This document shows positions 42,094 to 51,480 of a stretch of 64,000 nt of DNA, piece by piece (the stretch's first letter is position 1; each line of letters begins with the position of its first letter). The notes beneath the pieces were generated by a model. That model searched no databases. It was not told where the DNA came from and saw only the letters and a program-made list of their open reading frames with translations. The stretch is taken from contig NZ_JAEQ01000016.1 of assembly GCF_000518985.1 (NCBI RefSeq), forward strand, positions 52,924 through 116,923, written 5' to 3'. The translations under genes and the position numbers were made by a program. This DNA comes from Chelativorans sp. J32. GTDB lineage: Bacteria; Pseudomonadota; Alphaproteobacteria; Rhizobiales; Rhizobiaceae.

Positions 42094-42989
42094 CAGTGCA
42101 GCATCCCCTCACCATACCGGCCCGCAGCCAGTCCGCGCGGATGGAGAATTGGAGCCGGGCCTTCTATCGGTTCCGCCAGAGCTGGCTCTCGATGATAGGG
42201 CTCGCCATCGTCATCCTGCTGATCGTGGCCGCCCTTCTTGCGCCCTACATCGTGCCGTACCCCGAGCATGTCGGCGGAGTGACGAACACCGCCGCGCGCT
42301 TCCAGCCTCCGTCCGCCGACGCGTGGTTCGGCACCAATGAACTCGGCCAGGACATATTTTCGCTGGTGCTTGTCGGCTCGCAGGTATCTCTGTTTTCAGG
42401 GCTTGCCGTCGTTTTCATCGCCGTGGTGGTGGGAACCGCCATTGGCGCAATCGCCGGATATGTCGGGGGCTGGGCCGACGAGACACTGATGCGCGTAACC
42501 GATCTGTTCCTCACCATACCAAGCCTCATCCTCGCCATGGCGGTGGCTGCCGCTCTTGGCACCGGTGTGTTCAACATGATCGTTGCCATCTCCGTCACCT
42601 GGTGGCCGGCCTATGCGCGGCTGGTGCGCGGTGAGGTCATCGGCAAGAAGGAGGAGCAGTTCGTCGTCGCCGCGCGGGCGCTGGGCGCCGGACCGCTGCG
42701 CATTCTCTGCCGGCATATCCTGCCCAACATCGTCTCACCGGTGGTCGTGAAGGCTTCGCTCGACATGGGCTTCGCCATCCTGACCGTGGCCTCGCTCGGC
42801 TTTGTGGGGATCGGCGTGAAACCGCCGACGCCAGAATGGGGAACTCTGCTTTCCACAGCCCGCAGCTATATGCCGGACTATTGGTGGACGGCAGTTGCGC
42901 CGGGCATGGCGATCTTCCTCGCCGTCTTTGCCTTCAATCTCCTCGGCGACGGTTTGCGTGACATACTTGATCCGAAAGCACGTCGGTAG
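42090..42989 (+). CDS. Dpp-type ABC transporter permease (DppC-like)
   Basis: A 299-residue permease with the family's extracytoplasmic region (ADAWFGTNELGQDIFS) and EAA loop (RHILPNIVSPVVVKA). The ATG at 42090 overlaps the stop of the dppB-like gene; a longer open frame to 41313 lies on top of that gene and is not real. It forms the membrane heterodimer with the preceding protein and is energised by the two ATPases that follow. Confidence 0.92.
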   Translation: MTVQHPLTIPARSQSARMENWSRAFYRFRQSWLSMIGLAIVILLIVAALLAPYIVPYPEHVGGVTNTAARFQPPSADAWFGTNELGQDIFSLVLVGSQVSLFSGLAVVFIAVVVGTAIGAIAGYVGGWADETLMRVTDLFLTIPSLILAMAVAAALGTGVFNMIVAISVTWWPAYARLVRGEVIGKKEEQFVVAARALGAGPLRILCRHILPNIVSPVVVKASLDMGFAILTVASLGFVGIGVKPPTPEWGTLLSTARSYMPDYWWTAVAPGMAIFLAVFAFNLLGDGLRDILDPKARR

Positions 42990-42998
42990 GGCCGCGCG

Positions 42999-43886
42999 AT
43001 GACGCTTCTCAAAATCAGCAATCTGCAGCTCTCGATGAAAAGCTATGAGGGGGAGACGCCGATCCTGCACGGCATCGACCTGACGATCAAGCGTGGGGAG
43101 GTCTGGGGTATGGTGGGCGAGACCGGTAGCGGCAAGTCGCTGACCGGCCTTTCGATCTCGCGCCTGATCCCCACTCCGCCGGGACGCTATCTGGCCGGTT
43201 CGATCGAATTCCAGGGCATTGATGTGCTCAAGGCAACCGATCGCGAAATGCGCGCGCTGCGCGGCCGGCATCTCGGCATGATCTTCCAGGATCCGACGAC
43301 GAACCTCAATCCTGCGTTCAGGATCGGCACGCAGCTCGTCGATGTCGCGCTTCATGCCGGTCATGCCGATCCATCGGTGCTCGGGCTTTCGCCCGGCGCT
43401 AGCCGCCGCCAATTCAAGGATGCGGCGAGGCAGACCGCGATCGACATGCTCGGCAAGGTTGGTATTCCCAATGCCTCGGAACGGATCAACGACTATCCGC
43501 ATCAGTTTTCCGGGGGCATGCGCCAGCGCGTGCTGATCGCCATGGCCATGATCGGCAAGCCGGATCTCCTGATCGCCGATGAGCCGACGACCGCGCTCGA
43601 CGTTTCGGTGCAGGCGCAGGTTCTTCGCCTGATCCACGAGCTGGTGGCCGAACGCAATATCGGAGTCCTGCTGATTACCCACAATCTCGGGGTGGTCGCC
43701 CAGATCTGCACCCATGTCGCCGTGATGTATTGCGGCAGGATCCTCGAGGCCGGCGCGGTGCACGACGTGTTGAAGCGGCCGAGCCACAGCTATACGCGGG
43801 CTCTGCTGGACTCCGTACCGACCGTGCACACCAAGCGTGGCGAGTTGCGCGGCTTGGGCGACTTGCAGCCGGAGGCCTTGGCATGA
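42999..43886 (+). CDS. Dpp-type ABC transporter ATPase (DppD-like)
   Basis: A 295-residue ATPase: Walker A GETGSGKSLTG, signature FSGGMRQRVLIA, Walker B LLIADEPTTALDV and switch His in LLITHNLGVV. The C-terminal segment with SHSYTRALLDSVP is the oligopeptide-transporter extension. ATG 42999 lies nine bases after the dppC-like stop. It overlaps the next gene by four bases. Confidence 0.92.
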   Translation: MTLLKISNLQLSMKSYEGETPILHGIDLTIKRGEVWGMVGETGSGKSLTGLSISRLIPTPPGRYLAGSIEFQGIDVLKATDREMRALRGRHLGMIFQDPTTNLNPAFRIGTQLVDVALHAGHADPSVLGLSPGASRRQFKDAARQTAIDMLGKVGIPNASERINDYPHQFSGGMRQRVLIAMAMIGKPDLLIADEPTTALDVSVQAQVLRLIHELVAERNIGVLLITHNLGVVAQICTHVAVMYCGRILEAGAVHDVLKRPSHSYTRALLDSVPTVHTKRGELRGLGDLQPEALA

Positions 43887-44704
43887 GCCTCGATATTCGC
43901 AACGTCACCAAAGTGTTTCCGGGACCGCGCCGTGGTTTTTTCGCAAAGAGTGAAGGCTTCACGGCACTCGACGATGTCAGCCTGACCGTCAAGAAGGGCG
44001 CCAGTTTCGGCCTGGTTGGGGAGTCCGGTTCCGGCAAGACCACGCTCACCCGCTGCATCCTGCGACTGGAGAACCTTACTTCCGGCAGCATCCTCTTCGA
44101 TGGTGCCGACATTCACCGGTTGCCGCCGCAGGAGATGCGTCGGCTTCGCTCGCGGTTGCAGATCGTGTTCCAGGACCCCTACGCCTCGCTCGATCCGCGC
44201 ATGACCATCCACGATATCGTCGCCGAGCCGCTGGTCATCCATAGCGATAGCGTGAACATGACGGCGCGCCAACGCACGGAGCGCGTGGTGGAACTGTTGC
44301 TACAGGTGGGACTGCGCAGCGAGCACCTGTTTCGATATCCGCACGAATTCTCGGGCGGCCAGAGGCAGCGTATCGGAATTGCGCGGGCGCTCGCCGTCGG
44401 GCCGGAACTGCTGATACTAGACGAACCGACATCCGCGCTCGACGTATCGGTTCAAGCCGAGGTGCTGAACCTTCTCCACCGCCTGCAGACCGAACTCGGC
44501 CTCACCTATTTCTTCATTAGCCACGATCTCGGCGTGATCCGTTATATCTGCGACGAGGTGGCTGTCATCTATCGCGGCAAGCTGGTGGAGCAGGGACAGG
44601 TCGCGGAAATTTTCGATTTCCCGAAGAGCGAGTATACCCGGATGCTGCTGGATGCCATGCCCGATCCCGATCCGGACCGCTCGCCGTTCCGTCGGGCCGG
44701 GTGA
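43883..44704 (+). CDS. Dpp-type ABC transporter ATPase (DppF-like)
   Basis: A 273-residue ATPase: Walker A GESGSGKTTLTR, signature FSGGQRQRIGIA, Walker B LLILDEPTSALDV and switch His in FFISHDLGVI. The start ATG 43883 overlaps the previous stop (ATGA). It completes a full binding protein-two permeases-two ATPases importer. In the other Dpp-type system of this window the two ATPases are fused, so the two systems are not a recent duplication of one operon. Confidence 0.92.
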   Translation: MSLDIRNVTKVFPGPRRGFFAKSEGFTALDDVSLTVKKGASFGLVGESGSGKTTLTRCILRLENLTSGSILFDGADIHRLPPQEMRRLRSRLQIVFQDPYASLDPRMTIHDIVAEPLVIHSDSVNMTARQRTERVVELLLQVGLRSEHLFRYPHEFSGGQRQRIGIARALAVGPELLILDEPTSALDVSVQAEVLNLLHRLQTELGLTYFFISHDLGVIRYICDEVAVIYRGKLVEQGQVAEIFDFPKSEYTRMLLDAMPDPDPDRSPFRRAG

Positions 44705-44736
44705 GATCCCAGCTGGCAGCCGAAACGGAGAACAAG

Positions 44737-45903
44737 ATGACGCCCCACGAAACCTTGGAGCAGATCGCCGAAGACGCCATGGCATGGCGCCGGCAGATCC
44801 ACGAGCATCCGGAACTGCTGTTCGACCTTCCGAAAACCTCGGCGCTGGTCGCCGAGAAGCTCAGGCAGTTCGAATGCGACGAGGTTGTCACCAGGATCGC
44901 CCAGTCCGGGGTCGTCGGCGTCATAAGAGGCCGGCTGGGAAGCGGGCGCACCATCGCCCTCCGGGCCGATATGGACGCCCTGCCGATGTCGGAACAGACG
45001 AACCTTCCGTACGCTTCGAAAGTCCCCAACATGATGCATGCCTGCGGCCATGACGGTCACACGGCAATGCTGCTCGCAGCCGCCAGACACCTCGCGGCGC
45101 ACCGGGATTTCGCTGGCACGGTCGTGCTGGTGTTCCAGCCGGCGGAAGAGGGTGGGGCGGGCGGACGCAAGATGATCGAGGAAGGGTTGCTCGAGCGCTT
45201 CGGCATTGATGAGGTCTTCGGCATGCACAATGAGCCGGGCCTGCCCGTCGGTTCGTTCGCAACCAGGCCGGGCGCGATCCTTGCTGCCGGAGACCGCTTC
45301 ATGGTCGCGCTCAGCGGGCGCGGAGGCCACGCCGCGGAACCGCACCGTACACCCGACCCGGTGCTCGCGAGTGCGCATCTGGTCACGGCGCTCCAATCTA
45401 TCGCATCCCGCTATACGGATCCGTTCGATCCGGTCGTGGTGTCGGTCACCTATATGGAATGCGGAAGCCGGACCGCACTCAATGTCATTCCGGCGTCGAT
45501 CAATATCGGCGGAACGATTCGCACCGTCGATCCGCAGACGAGGAAGTCCGTCGAAGCGCGCTTCCGCGAGATCGTCTCGATGACAGGCAAGCTGTTCGGG
45601 CTGGAAGCGGAGATCGATTGGCGTCCAGGCTATCCCGTCACCGTCAATGATCCAGAAATGACCGCTGCCGCGATCGCCGCCGCATCCAGCGTGGCTGGTG
45701 CAGAACGGGTAGACGGGAACTGCCCCCGCACGATGGGCTCAGAGGATTTCTCATATATGCTGGAGAAGCGCCCCGGCGCGTTCATCTGGATCGGCAACGG
45801 GGATTCGGCGGGATTGCATCACCCTGCCTATGACTTCAATGATGATGCGATCATTCACGGCCTCCGCTACTGGGTGTCCCTGGTTGACCAGCGGCTGAAA
45901 TAG
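44737..45903 (+). CDS. M20-family amidohydrolase (hippurate/N-acyl amino acid hydrolase-like)
   Basis: A 388-residue zinc/manganese amidohydrolase. Metal-binding Cys103, His105 and neighbours lie in MHACGHDGHTAML; the catalytic Glu pair is in FQPAEEGGAGG; the dimerisation-domain His is in SGRGGHAAEPH; and the C-terminal ligand is in MGSEDFSYMLE. ATG 44737 with CGGAGAAC upstream is chosen over a GTG at 44701. Relatives cleave hippurate, indole-acetyl amino acids and N-acetyl-diaminopimelate. After ring opening by HyuA-HyuB it could remove the N-acyl or N-carbamoyl group. Confidence 0.9.
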   Translation: MTPHETLEQIAEDAMAWRRQIHEHPELLFDLPKTSALVAEKLRQFECDEVVTRIAQSGVVGVIRGRLGSGRTIALRADMDALPMSEQTNLPYASKVPNMMHACGHDGHTAMLLAAARHLAAHRDFAGTVVLVFQPAEEGGAGGRKMIEEGLLERFGIDEVFGMHNEPGLPVGSFATRPGAILAAGDRFMVALSGRGGHAAEPHRTPDPVLASAHLVTALQSIASRYTDPFDPVVVSVTYMECGSRTALNVIPASINIGGTIRTVDPQTRKSVEARFREIVSMTGKLFGLEAEIDWRPGYPVTVNDPEMTAAAIAAASSVAGAERVDGNCPRTMGSEDFSYMLEKRPGAFIWIGNGDSAGLHHPAYDFNDDAIIHGLRYWVSLVDQRLK

Positions 45904-45927
45904 CCGGCCCGTGAAGGGAGGGTGGAT

Positions 45928-46959
45928 TTGCGGACGTCCAAGATCATCCATGTCGTGAGCTGCCATGCCGAGGGTGAAGTAGGCGACGTGATCGTCGGCG
46001 GCGTTCAGCCGCCGCCAGGAGATACGGTCTGGGAGCAATCCCGGTTCATCGCCCGCGACGAGACCCTGCGCAATTTCGTCCTGAACGAGCCGCGCGGCGG
46101 AGTTTTCCGGCACGTCAATCTTCTCGTCCCGCCGAAGAACCCATCCGCCGACATGGGCTGGATCATCATGGAGCCGGCCGACACGCCGCCCATGTCGGGT
46201 TCGAATTCCATCTGCGTCGCAACGGTATTGCTCGACACCGGCATCCTCCCCATGCAGGAGCCGGTGACGAAAATCGTGCTCGAAGCGCCGGGCGGCTTGG
46301 TCGAGGTGACGGCCGAGTGCCGGAATGGCAAGGCTGAGCGCATTGAGGTGCGCAACGTGCCCTCCTTCGCGGACCGGCTCGGCGTTCCGCTGGAAGTGCC
46401 CGGCCTCGGCACGATCAAGGTCGATACGGCCTATGGTGGCGACAGTTTCGTCATTGTCGACGCTCGCGACCTTGGCTTCTCGATACAGCCCGACGAAGCG
46501 CGGGATATGGCGAAGATCGGGGTGAAGATCACCGCCGCGGCCAATGAACAGATCGGCTTCGCTCACCCGGAGAATCCGGAGTGGAGCCATTTTTCCTTCT
46601 GCCAGATTGCGGCTCCCGTCACGCGGGAGGCTGGCCTGCTGACAGGTGCAAACGCAGTCGTCATTCGCCCCGGCAAGATCGACCGCTCGCCCACGGGTAC
46701 GGGATGCTCGGCCCGCATGGCCGTTCTGCATGCCCGAGGAGAACTTTCCGTCGGCGAAACCTTCGTCGGCCGCTCCATCATCGGTTCGGAGTTCCGGTGT
46801 AGCATTCAGTCGGAGACGAGCATCGATGGCAGGCCGGCAATATATCCACTGATCGTCGGCCGCGGTTGGATCACCGGCACGCACCAGCACATGCTGGACC
46901 CGTCCGATCCCTGGCCGGAAGGTTATCGCCTATCGGACACCTGGCCGGAGATCCTGTAG
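45928..46959 (+). CDS. proline racemase-family protein with Ser/Thr at the catalytic positions
   Basis: A 343-residue protein with the two-domain proline racemase fold ([69 protein letters not shown]). Active racemases and epimerases have Cys in MCGH and SPCGTG; here these are Ser and Thr, with a Cys three residues later in the second motif. Known trans-3-hydroxyproline dehydratases keep the first Cys and have Thr second. The reaction is therefore uncertain: a dehydratase or isomerase on an imino or amino acid is likely. The TTG at 45928 sits six bases after AGGGAGG; the GTG at 45922 is too close. Last gene of the hyuAB-dpp operon. Confidence 0.75.
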   Translation: MRTSKIIHVVSCHAEGEVGDVIVGGVQPPPGDTVWEQSRFIARDETLRNFVLNEPRGGVFRHVNLLVPPKNPSADMGWIIMEPADTPPMSGSNSICVATVLLDTGILPMQEPVTKIVLEAPGGLVEVTAECRNGKAERIEVRNVPSFADRLGVPLEVPGLGTIKVDTAYGGDSFVIVDARDLGFSIQPDEARDMAKIGVKITAAANEQIGFAHPENPEWSHFSFCQIAAPVTREAGLLTGANAVVIRPGKIDRSPTGTGCSARMAVLHARGELSVGETFVGRSIIGSEFRCSIQSETSIDGRPAIYPLIVGRGWITGTHQHMLDPSDPWPEGYRLSDTWPEIL

Positions 46960-47066
46960 AGCGGATCGCCGCGGCGCTCCATCACTCTTCACAGCATCCA
47001 TCCTGCACCGTCTGGCCATTGGCGCCGGTTGCGGTTAACTTGGGCCGATGCTGAGGTTGCCCGCTG

Positions 47067-48200
47067 ATGAGCAAGCCCGGACAGTTTTCCAGACGCGGCA
47101 TGCTGGGACTTGCGCTTGGCGCAGGCGCGTCCTGCTTTCTGCCGTCGCGAAGCTTAGGGCAGGGTAGTCAGCGGCTTCCGCCCTTTGACGTCACCTTTCT
47201 CTTTGCCGCCGACATACATGCCTGCCGGATGGCAAGCGGGCTTAGCCCCAATTGCCAGCAGGAGGGAAAGACCGACGAAAACCTGCTGAGCCACATCGCA
47301 GCCTTGAACGGGATAACGGAACACCGCTGGCCGACGGAAACCGGCGGAACCCCGAGCGGGCTTGCCAGCGCCGGCGCACCAATCGCGATGCCCGCGGGAC
47401 TGATCATTGGCGGCGACATGACGGATGACGGAGGCGGCCAGATCACCCTGCCCAGCGAAGGCACTCAACTCCTGCAGTTCAGTCACCGTTATCAGCAGGG
47501 TGTGGGAGACGGCCGCGTGCATTTCCCGGTCTATGCCGGACTGGGCAATCACGATCTTGATCAGGACGGCCCGAAGCCGCATGTCGACTGGTATCGTCGC
47601 GAGTTGCGCGATTATGTCGAGATTAACCATCGGCCTGGGGTCTTTTTCAAGCCACCTGTTCCGGCGGGCAATTATGACGCTGAATCGGATTGTTATTCCT
47701 GGGATTGGGGCGGTTTGCATCTCGTCCAGCTTCACCGCTTCGGCGGTGACAAGACCAAGGATGCGGTCGACAGCTTGCCTTGGCTGAAGCAGGACCTTGC
47801 GGCGTCGGCGGGAGATGGCCGACCGGTCGTGCTGTTTCAGCATTATGGCTGGGACCCGTTCTCCTCCGAAGATTGGGACCCGGGACGGCGGACCTTCGAT
47901 GACGAAGGACTGGGTCCGCCGCATTGGTGGAGCGAAGCCGATAGACGCGCGCTGCTTGGAGCCGTCGCCGGCTACAATGTGATCGGCCTTTTTCACGGAC
48001 ACCAGCATGAAACGCCGATGATCTACCGAGGCGATGGGCTTGACCTGTTCAAGCCAAAGGCGGCGTTCATGGGGGGCTTTGCGCTGGCACGCATCACCAA
48101 CGATTTTTTAGACGTCGTGCTCGCGGAAGCTGCCGACGACAATGGAGGCGTGCTGTTCACCCACGCCTTCAGCAAGAGGATCGGTGCTGGCGGCGGATAG
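47067..48200 (+). CDS. Tat-exported metallophosphoesterase
   Basis: A 377-residue calcineurin-like phosphoesterase. The N-terminus FSRRGMLGLALGAGAS is a twin-arginine signal. The metal-binding motifs occur in order: FAADIHACRM (DxH), IGGDMTDDGG (GDxxD), YAGLGNHDLDQDG (GNHD), LFQHYGWD (H) and GLFHGHQHETP (GHxH). It would hydrolyse a phosphomonoester or diester in the periplasm with two bound metals. It starts 107 bases after the proline racemase homologue and may be a separate unit. The substrate is not apparent. Confidence 0.82.
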   Translation: MSKPGQFSRRGMLGLALGAGASCFLPSRSLGQGSQRLPPFDVTFLFAADIHACRMASGLSPNCQQEGKTDENLLSHIAALNGITEHRWPTETGGTPSGLASAGAPIAMPAGLIIGGDMTDDGGGQITLPSEGTQLLQFSHRYQQGVGDGRVHFPVYAGLGNHDLDQDGPKPHVDWYRRELRDYVEINHRPGVFFKPPVPAGNYDAESDCYSWDWGGLHLVQLHRFGGDKTKDAVDSLPWLKQDLAASAGDGRPVVLFQHYGWDPFSSEDWDPGRRTFDDEGLGPPHWWSEADRRALLGAVAGYNVIGLFHGHQHETPMIYRGDGLDLFKPKAAFMGGFALARITNDFLDVVLAEAADDNGGVLFTHAFSKRIGAGGG

Positions 48201-48423
48201 AGGACCGGAACTGGTCATTCGACCTTGCAGGCGCCTGCGCGCCCAAGCCGGCAGACACCTACCTCCTTTCGGCAGCGGGTTAGGCATTTTTGCCCACTGT
48301 CCGTGTCGCGATATCCTGCCATAAAACGAATGTGCCGGAATAGGCTCGCTTCACGCGTGCGGCAGCTTGGCTGGGCTATGGCCTGGAAATTACTTTGGCA
48401 ATCGTCCACGGAGGGGGCGCTCG

Positions 48424-49680
48424 ATGTCATTGCCTATGCTGAGCTGGACGCGGGAAGATGATGCGGCGATTGCCGCATTGGGTAGCGCGATGATCGCCGC
48501 CTTGAACGGTGGCATCAAGCCAGTCAAGCTTCTGGCGAGCGGCCAGTGCCGGCCACGCAGAGACATCGAACAGGCGTTGACCGCGCAAGCCGTCGAAATG
48601 ATGATGCGTCTTAGTATGATCCAAGGCGAGGGGGATCAGCTGATCCCCCTTTTCCAGGCGCAGATGATCGGACCCCATCTCGTCTATTCCGATTTGCGAC
48701 GGTCCATGCGTGCCGTGCGTCGGACGAAGGACCGCGATCTCTATGTCGACCCGATGTGGGAGGGGCCGGCGATCGCCAATCTTCTGGTGAGGGAGGAAGC
48801 CGAGAACGGCCTCGATATGGGTTGCGGTTGCGGGATTATCGCGCTCGCGATGTCGTCCTATTGCAGGCAGGTGACCGCGCTGGACGTCAATCCGCGCGCC
48901 CTCATGCTTACGCGCTTCAACGTGGCGCTCAACGGTATCCGGAATGTGGATGCCGTGGAATCCAACCTGTTCTCCGCCGTGCCTGGAGCAAGCTATGACC
49001 GGATCGTTTTCAATGCACCGGTCGGTATGGAGCTGATGCCGAGGAACGCTTTGGAATCGGGGGAGCAGATTCTGTTCCGCTTCTTCCGCGAACTGAACAC
49101 GCATCTGCGGCCCGACGGGATCGTGCAGATGAATCTGTGTGTCAAGGATTGGAGCAAGGCCACGTTCTTTGACAATCTCGAAGAGTGGCTAAGTCCGATG
49201 GCGAACGAATACCAGGCGCTGTTCCTCGAGCTTTGGTGCGTCGATCGTGGCGTCAAGTTCGAGGTGAGGAAATGGCTTGCCCCCTTCGTCGTGCCCCACG
49301 CACACGGCAGACTGCGGAGGATAAGGCGAGGCCTTCTCTTTCTCCGGCGCGATGGAACTCAGCGGCGCGTCCAATTTGCCACGAAATATGATCAATGGGC
49401 GCGCGTTCTCGGTGCCGAATTCGGCGACGGCCTCGTGCGATGGGCAATGAGCGCGAGCAGTGAAATTCGGCCCCCTGGTCCTGATGCCGATTTCGTCGCA
49501 CATCTGGAGGCGGCAAACCGCCCGCTTGGGCTTTCGGTCGCACGAGGTTTTTACGAACAACTGTTAGGCAACGTGCCATCAGCGGAGGCGAGAGGATCCG
49601 AGATTTCAGGCCGAGTTGAGCCTGGAGGTAGGTCAATTCCTTCGTTCTCAAACGCCAGAAGTCGTCTGAATGAAGATTGA
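48424..49680 (+). CDS. class I SAM-dependent methyltransferase (methyltransferase-small/PrmC-like)
   Basis: A 418-residue protein. A helical N-terminal region (1-120) is followed by a Rossmann methyltransferase core: SAM loop GLDMGCGCGIIALAMSSYC, acidic residue in VTALDVNPRALMLTRFN and the catalytic-loop stretch IVFNAPVGMEL where PrmC-type enzymes have NPPY. The C-terminal 130 residues are not recognised. ATG 48424 has GGAGGGGG upstream. The 223 bases before it (48201-48423) hold no gene that I can see, only a 12-bp palindrome GCAGGCGCCTGC. No methyl acceptor can be named; it stands alone among transport and metal genes. Confidence 0.7.
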   Translation: MSLPMLSWTREDDAAIAALGSAMIAALNGGIKPVKLLASGQCRPRRDIEQALTAQAVEMMMRLSMIQGEGDQLIPLFQAQMIGPHLVYSDLRRSMRAVRRTKDRDLYVDPMWEGPAIANLLVREEAENGLDMGCGCGIIALAMSSYCRQVTALDVNPRALMLTRFNVALNGIRNVDAVESNLFSAVPGASYDRIVFNAPVGMELMPRNALESGEQILFRFFRELNTHLRPDGIVQMNLCVKDWSKATFFDNLEEWLSPMANEYQALFLELWCVDRGVKFEVRKWLAPFVVPHAHGRLRRIRRGLLFLRRDGTQRRVQFATKYDQWARVLGAEFGDGLVRWAMSASSEIRPPGPDADFVAHLEAANRPLGLSVARGFYEQLLGNVPSAEARGSEISGRVEPGGRSIPSFSNARSRLNED

Positions 49681-49831
49681 CCTTCGGCCGACTCGCTTCT
49701 GTCGCAATGGCCTCTCTCTCACAACCGCTGTTTCGGCAGGAGAAATCTTGCCTGCCCGATACCCAGGCATGAAGAAGCACACGGCAAAGCGATGCTCGCA
49801 CCGCTGAGCACGTCTTCACTTAGACCATTCG

Positions 49832-50683
49832 TCAGTTTGTCGCAAAATATGGCGTTGCAACAAGCCATATGCCCGCAGCGATCAGCGCAGCACCCGCGAC
49901 TCGAGTGAGAATTCGCCCGGACGGCAAAATCTTTTCGGCCAGAACGAAGATCGCAATGGCGGCGATCCAGAGGATGTTCATGACCCCGCCCACGAACAGG
50001 AGCGCCATGAGCGCCCAGCAACATCCGATGCAATAGAGGCCGTGCTTGAAGCCGAGCCGCAGAGAACCGAAAGCATCCCGGCGAAAGCCTCCGTTCCGCT
50101 GGATGAAAATCAGCGGTGCCTGACAGTTCGCCAGGCAGGCATCCTTCTGCGGTGTCCATTGATAAAGACCCGCCACGACCAGGATCATCCCGCTGAGGAC
50201 ATGGCTGGCACTTGCCATTGCCGGCGTAAGCAGGAGCGCTTTTTCAAGCCCCCACTGGCCCATCGTTGCAAACAGCGAGAATGCCGCCCAGGCGAGCAGA
50301 TACCCGCCGGCAAAGAACCCGGTCGCGGCCAGCGGCCTTCCTTTCAAGGCCGCCTGCCGTCCCACGCCGGCATAGATAAGGATCATCGGGCCGGCCGAAG
50401 GCGTCATCATGCCGACCATCATCACCGCCCACATCGCAAACACGAACGCAAACTCGGCCCCGCTCCACGAATGGATTTCCGGCATCATCACGGAACCCGG
50501 ACCCATCATGGTATCGGGCATTGTCATTCCGGACATGTCGGCATCCGCGCTTCCGCCCTCCATCCGCATGGATCCTGAAAGCCAGAAGATGTAGGACCAG
50601 GCCAAAGCGGTAACGGCTGCAAGCGCGCCGGCGACGACGATCCGGTCCCGCCGCAAAACCGTTTCAAGGACAGTCCCGGTCAT
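49832..50683 (-). CDS. DUF2182 integral membrane protein, putative copper chaperone (PpoB2-like)
   Basis: A 283-residue membrane protein with about seven helices. Family marks are MWAVMMVGMMTPSAGPMILIYA and GLKHGLYCIGCCWALM-like Cys/Met-rich segments (here FKHGLYCIGCCWALMALLF), and an extracytoplasmic Met/Asp-rich loop (SGMTMPDTMMGPGSVMMPE). The DUF2182 family includes PpoB2, which helps load copper into a tyrosinase in Marinomonas. The Met/His/Cys composition fits metal handling. It lies four bases after the DUF1326 gene, with which it is commonly paired. No tyrosinase or multicopper oxidase is in the window. Confidence 0.75.
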   Translation of the reverse strand: MTGTVLETVLRRDRIVVAGALAAVTALAWSYIFWLSGSMRMEGGSADADMSGMTMPDTMMGPGSVMMPEIHSWSGAEFAFVFAMWAVMMVGMMTPSAGPMILIYAGVGRQAALKGRPLAATGFFAGGYLLAWAAFSLFATMGQWGLEKALLLTPAMASASHVLSGMILVVAGLYQWTPQKDACLANCQAPLIFIQRNGGFRRDAFGSLRLGFKHGLYCIGCCWALMALLFVGGVMNILWIAAIAIFVLAEKILPSGRILTRVAGAALIAAGIWLVATPYFATN

Positions 50684-50687
50684 TGCG

Positions 50688-51326
50688 CTAGTGGACGACG
50701 CCAGTCCCTGTCATGTGCAGCCTGGCAAAATGCGCATGCGAGTCTTCGAGGCTGAGCGCTATCGGTCCCTTTGTCTCGCCCCACCCGCGGCCCACTTCGC
50801 ACAGATCGTATTCGAAGCCGTGCGGCAGGTTGATCCGCGCGCGGTGCTCCTGATTTGTCACCGGATTGAGAATGGGTTCGCCCCGCGCCACTACCAGTCC
50901 CGGCACGTTCACGCGCGCCGAGCGGGTCTCGGGATCGATTTCGACTTCCATGCGCGTGAACATGGGCTCGTGCACCTTCTCGAATGTGGTCGAGAAAACC
51001 TGGAAGAAGGTCGCGCCTGGTTCCGTATCCTCGCCGCTCATGATCCGCAGCAGTGCATCCCGCTGGTCATCCGATGCGCGCTCGTCAACAATGGGAACGA
51101 TTTCTCCGCCGCCTTCGTGGATGGCGCCCGGCCATCTCACGATCATGCCAAGCTTCAGCCCGTCAAGCTGCGTTTCACCGTGATGGCCTTCGTCGATTTC
51201 GATGAAGCCGATGGCGTAGCAGTTGCCCTTAGTGGGGCGGGCATTGAACTGGCAGGGACAACCATATGCACAATTGCAGTGGATGAATTCCCGGCCTTTG
51301 ATAGACCATTCTGTATCGGGCATCAT
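50688..51326 (-). CDS. DUF1326 domain protein
   Basis: A 212-residue soluble protein with the DUF1326 N-terminal cluster IHCNCAYGCPCQF, a His plus four Cys that look like a metal site. Function is not established. It is transcribed just before the DUF2182 membrane protein and the pair may act together in metal (copper) transfer. Two in-frame ATGs lie at the start (51326 and 51323); AGGAGG is better spaced for the second. The 408 bases between this start and the dgoK-like stop hold a regulator-gene fragment. Confidence 0.75.
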   Translation of the reverse strand: MMPDTEWSIKGREFIHCNCAYGCPCQFNARPTKGNCYAIGFIEIDEGHHGETQLDGLKLGMIVRWPGAIHEGGGEIVPIVDERASDDQRDALLRIMSGEDTEPGATFFQVFSTTFEKVHEPMFTRMEVEIDPETRSARVNVPGLVVARGEPILNPVTNQEHRARINLPHGFEYDLCEVGRGWGETKGPIALSLEDSHAHFARLHMTGTGVVH

Positions 51327-51480
51327 CTCCTCCTCTTCTTCTCCGCCGTGGCTGGCGGAAGCGAACGGATGGCCCCTCAGGTCAACCTCGTATTATCCGC
51401 CGTGCCGGTCATTCAGTCGAGTTCCCCAAACGGCTTAAGCAGTTTGTCGTCAGGCCGTGCGGTATCCGGCAGCATCCTAG

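Noticed and set aside
48227..48238. 12-bp palindrome GCAGGCGCCTGC as an operator
   Set aside because: Such GC-rich palindromes are expected by chance in this composition, and it is far from a promoter-like sequence.
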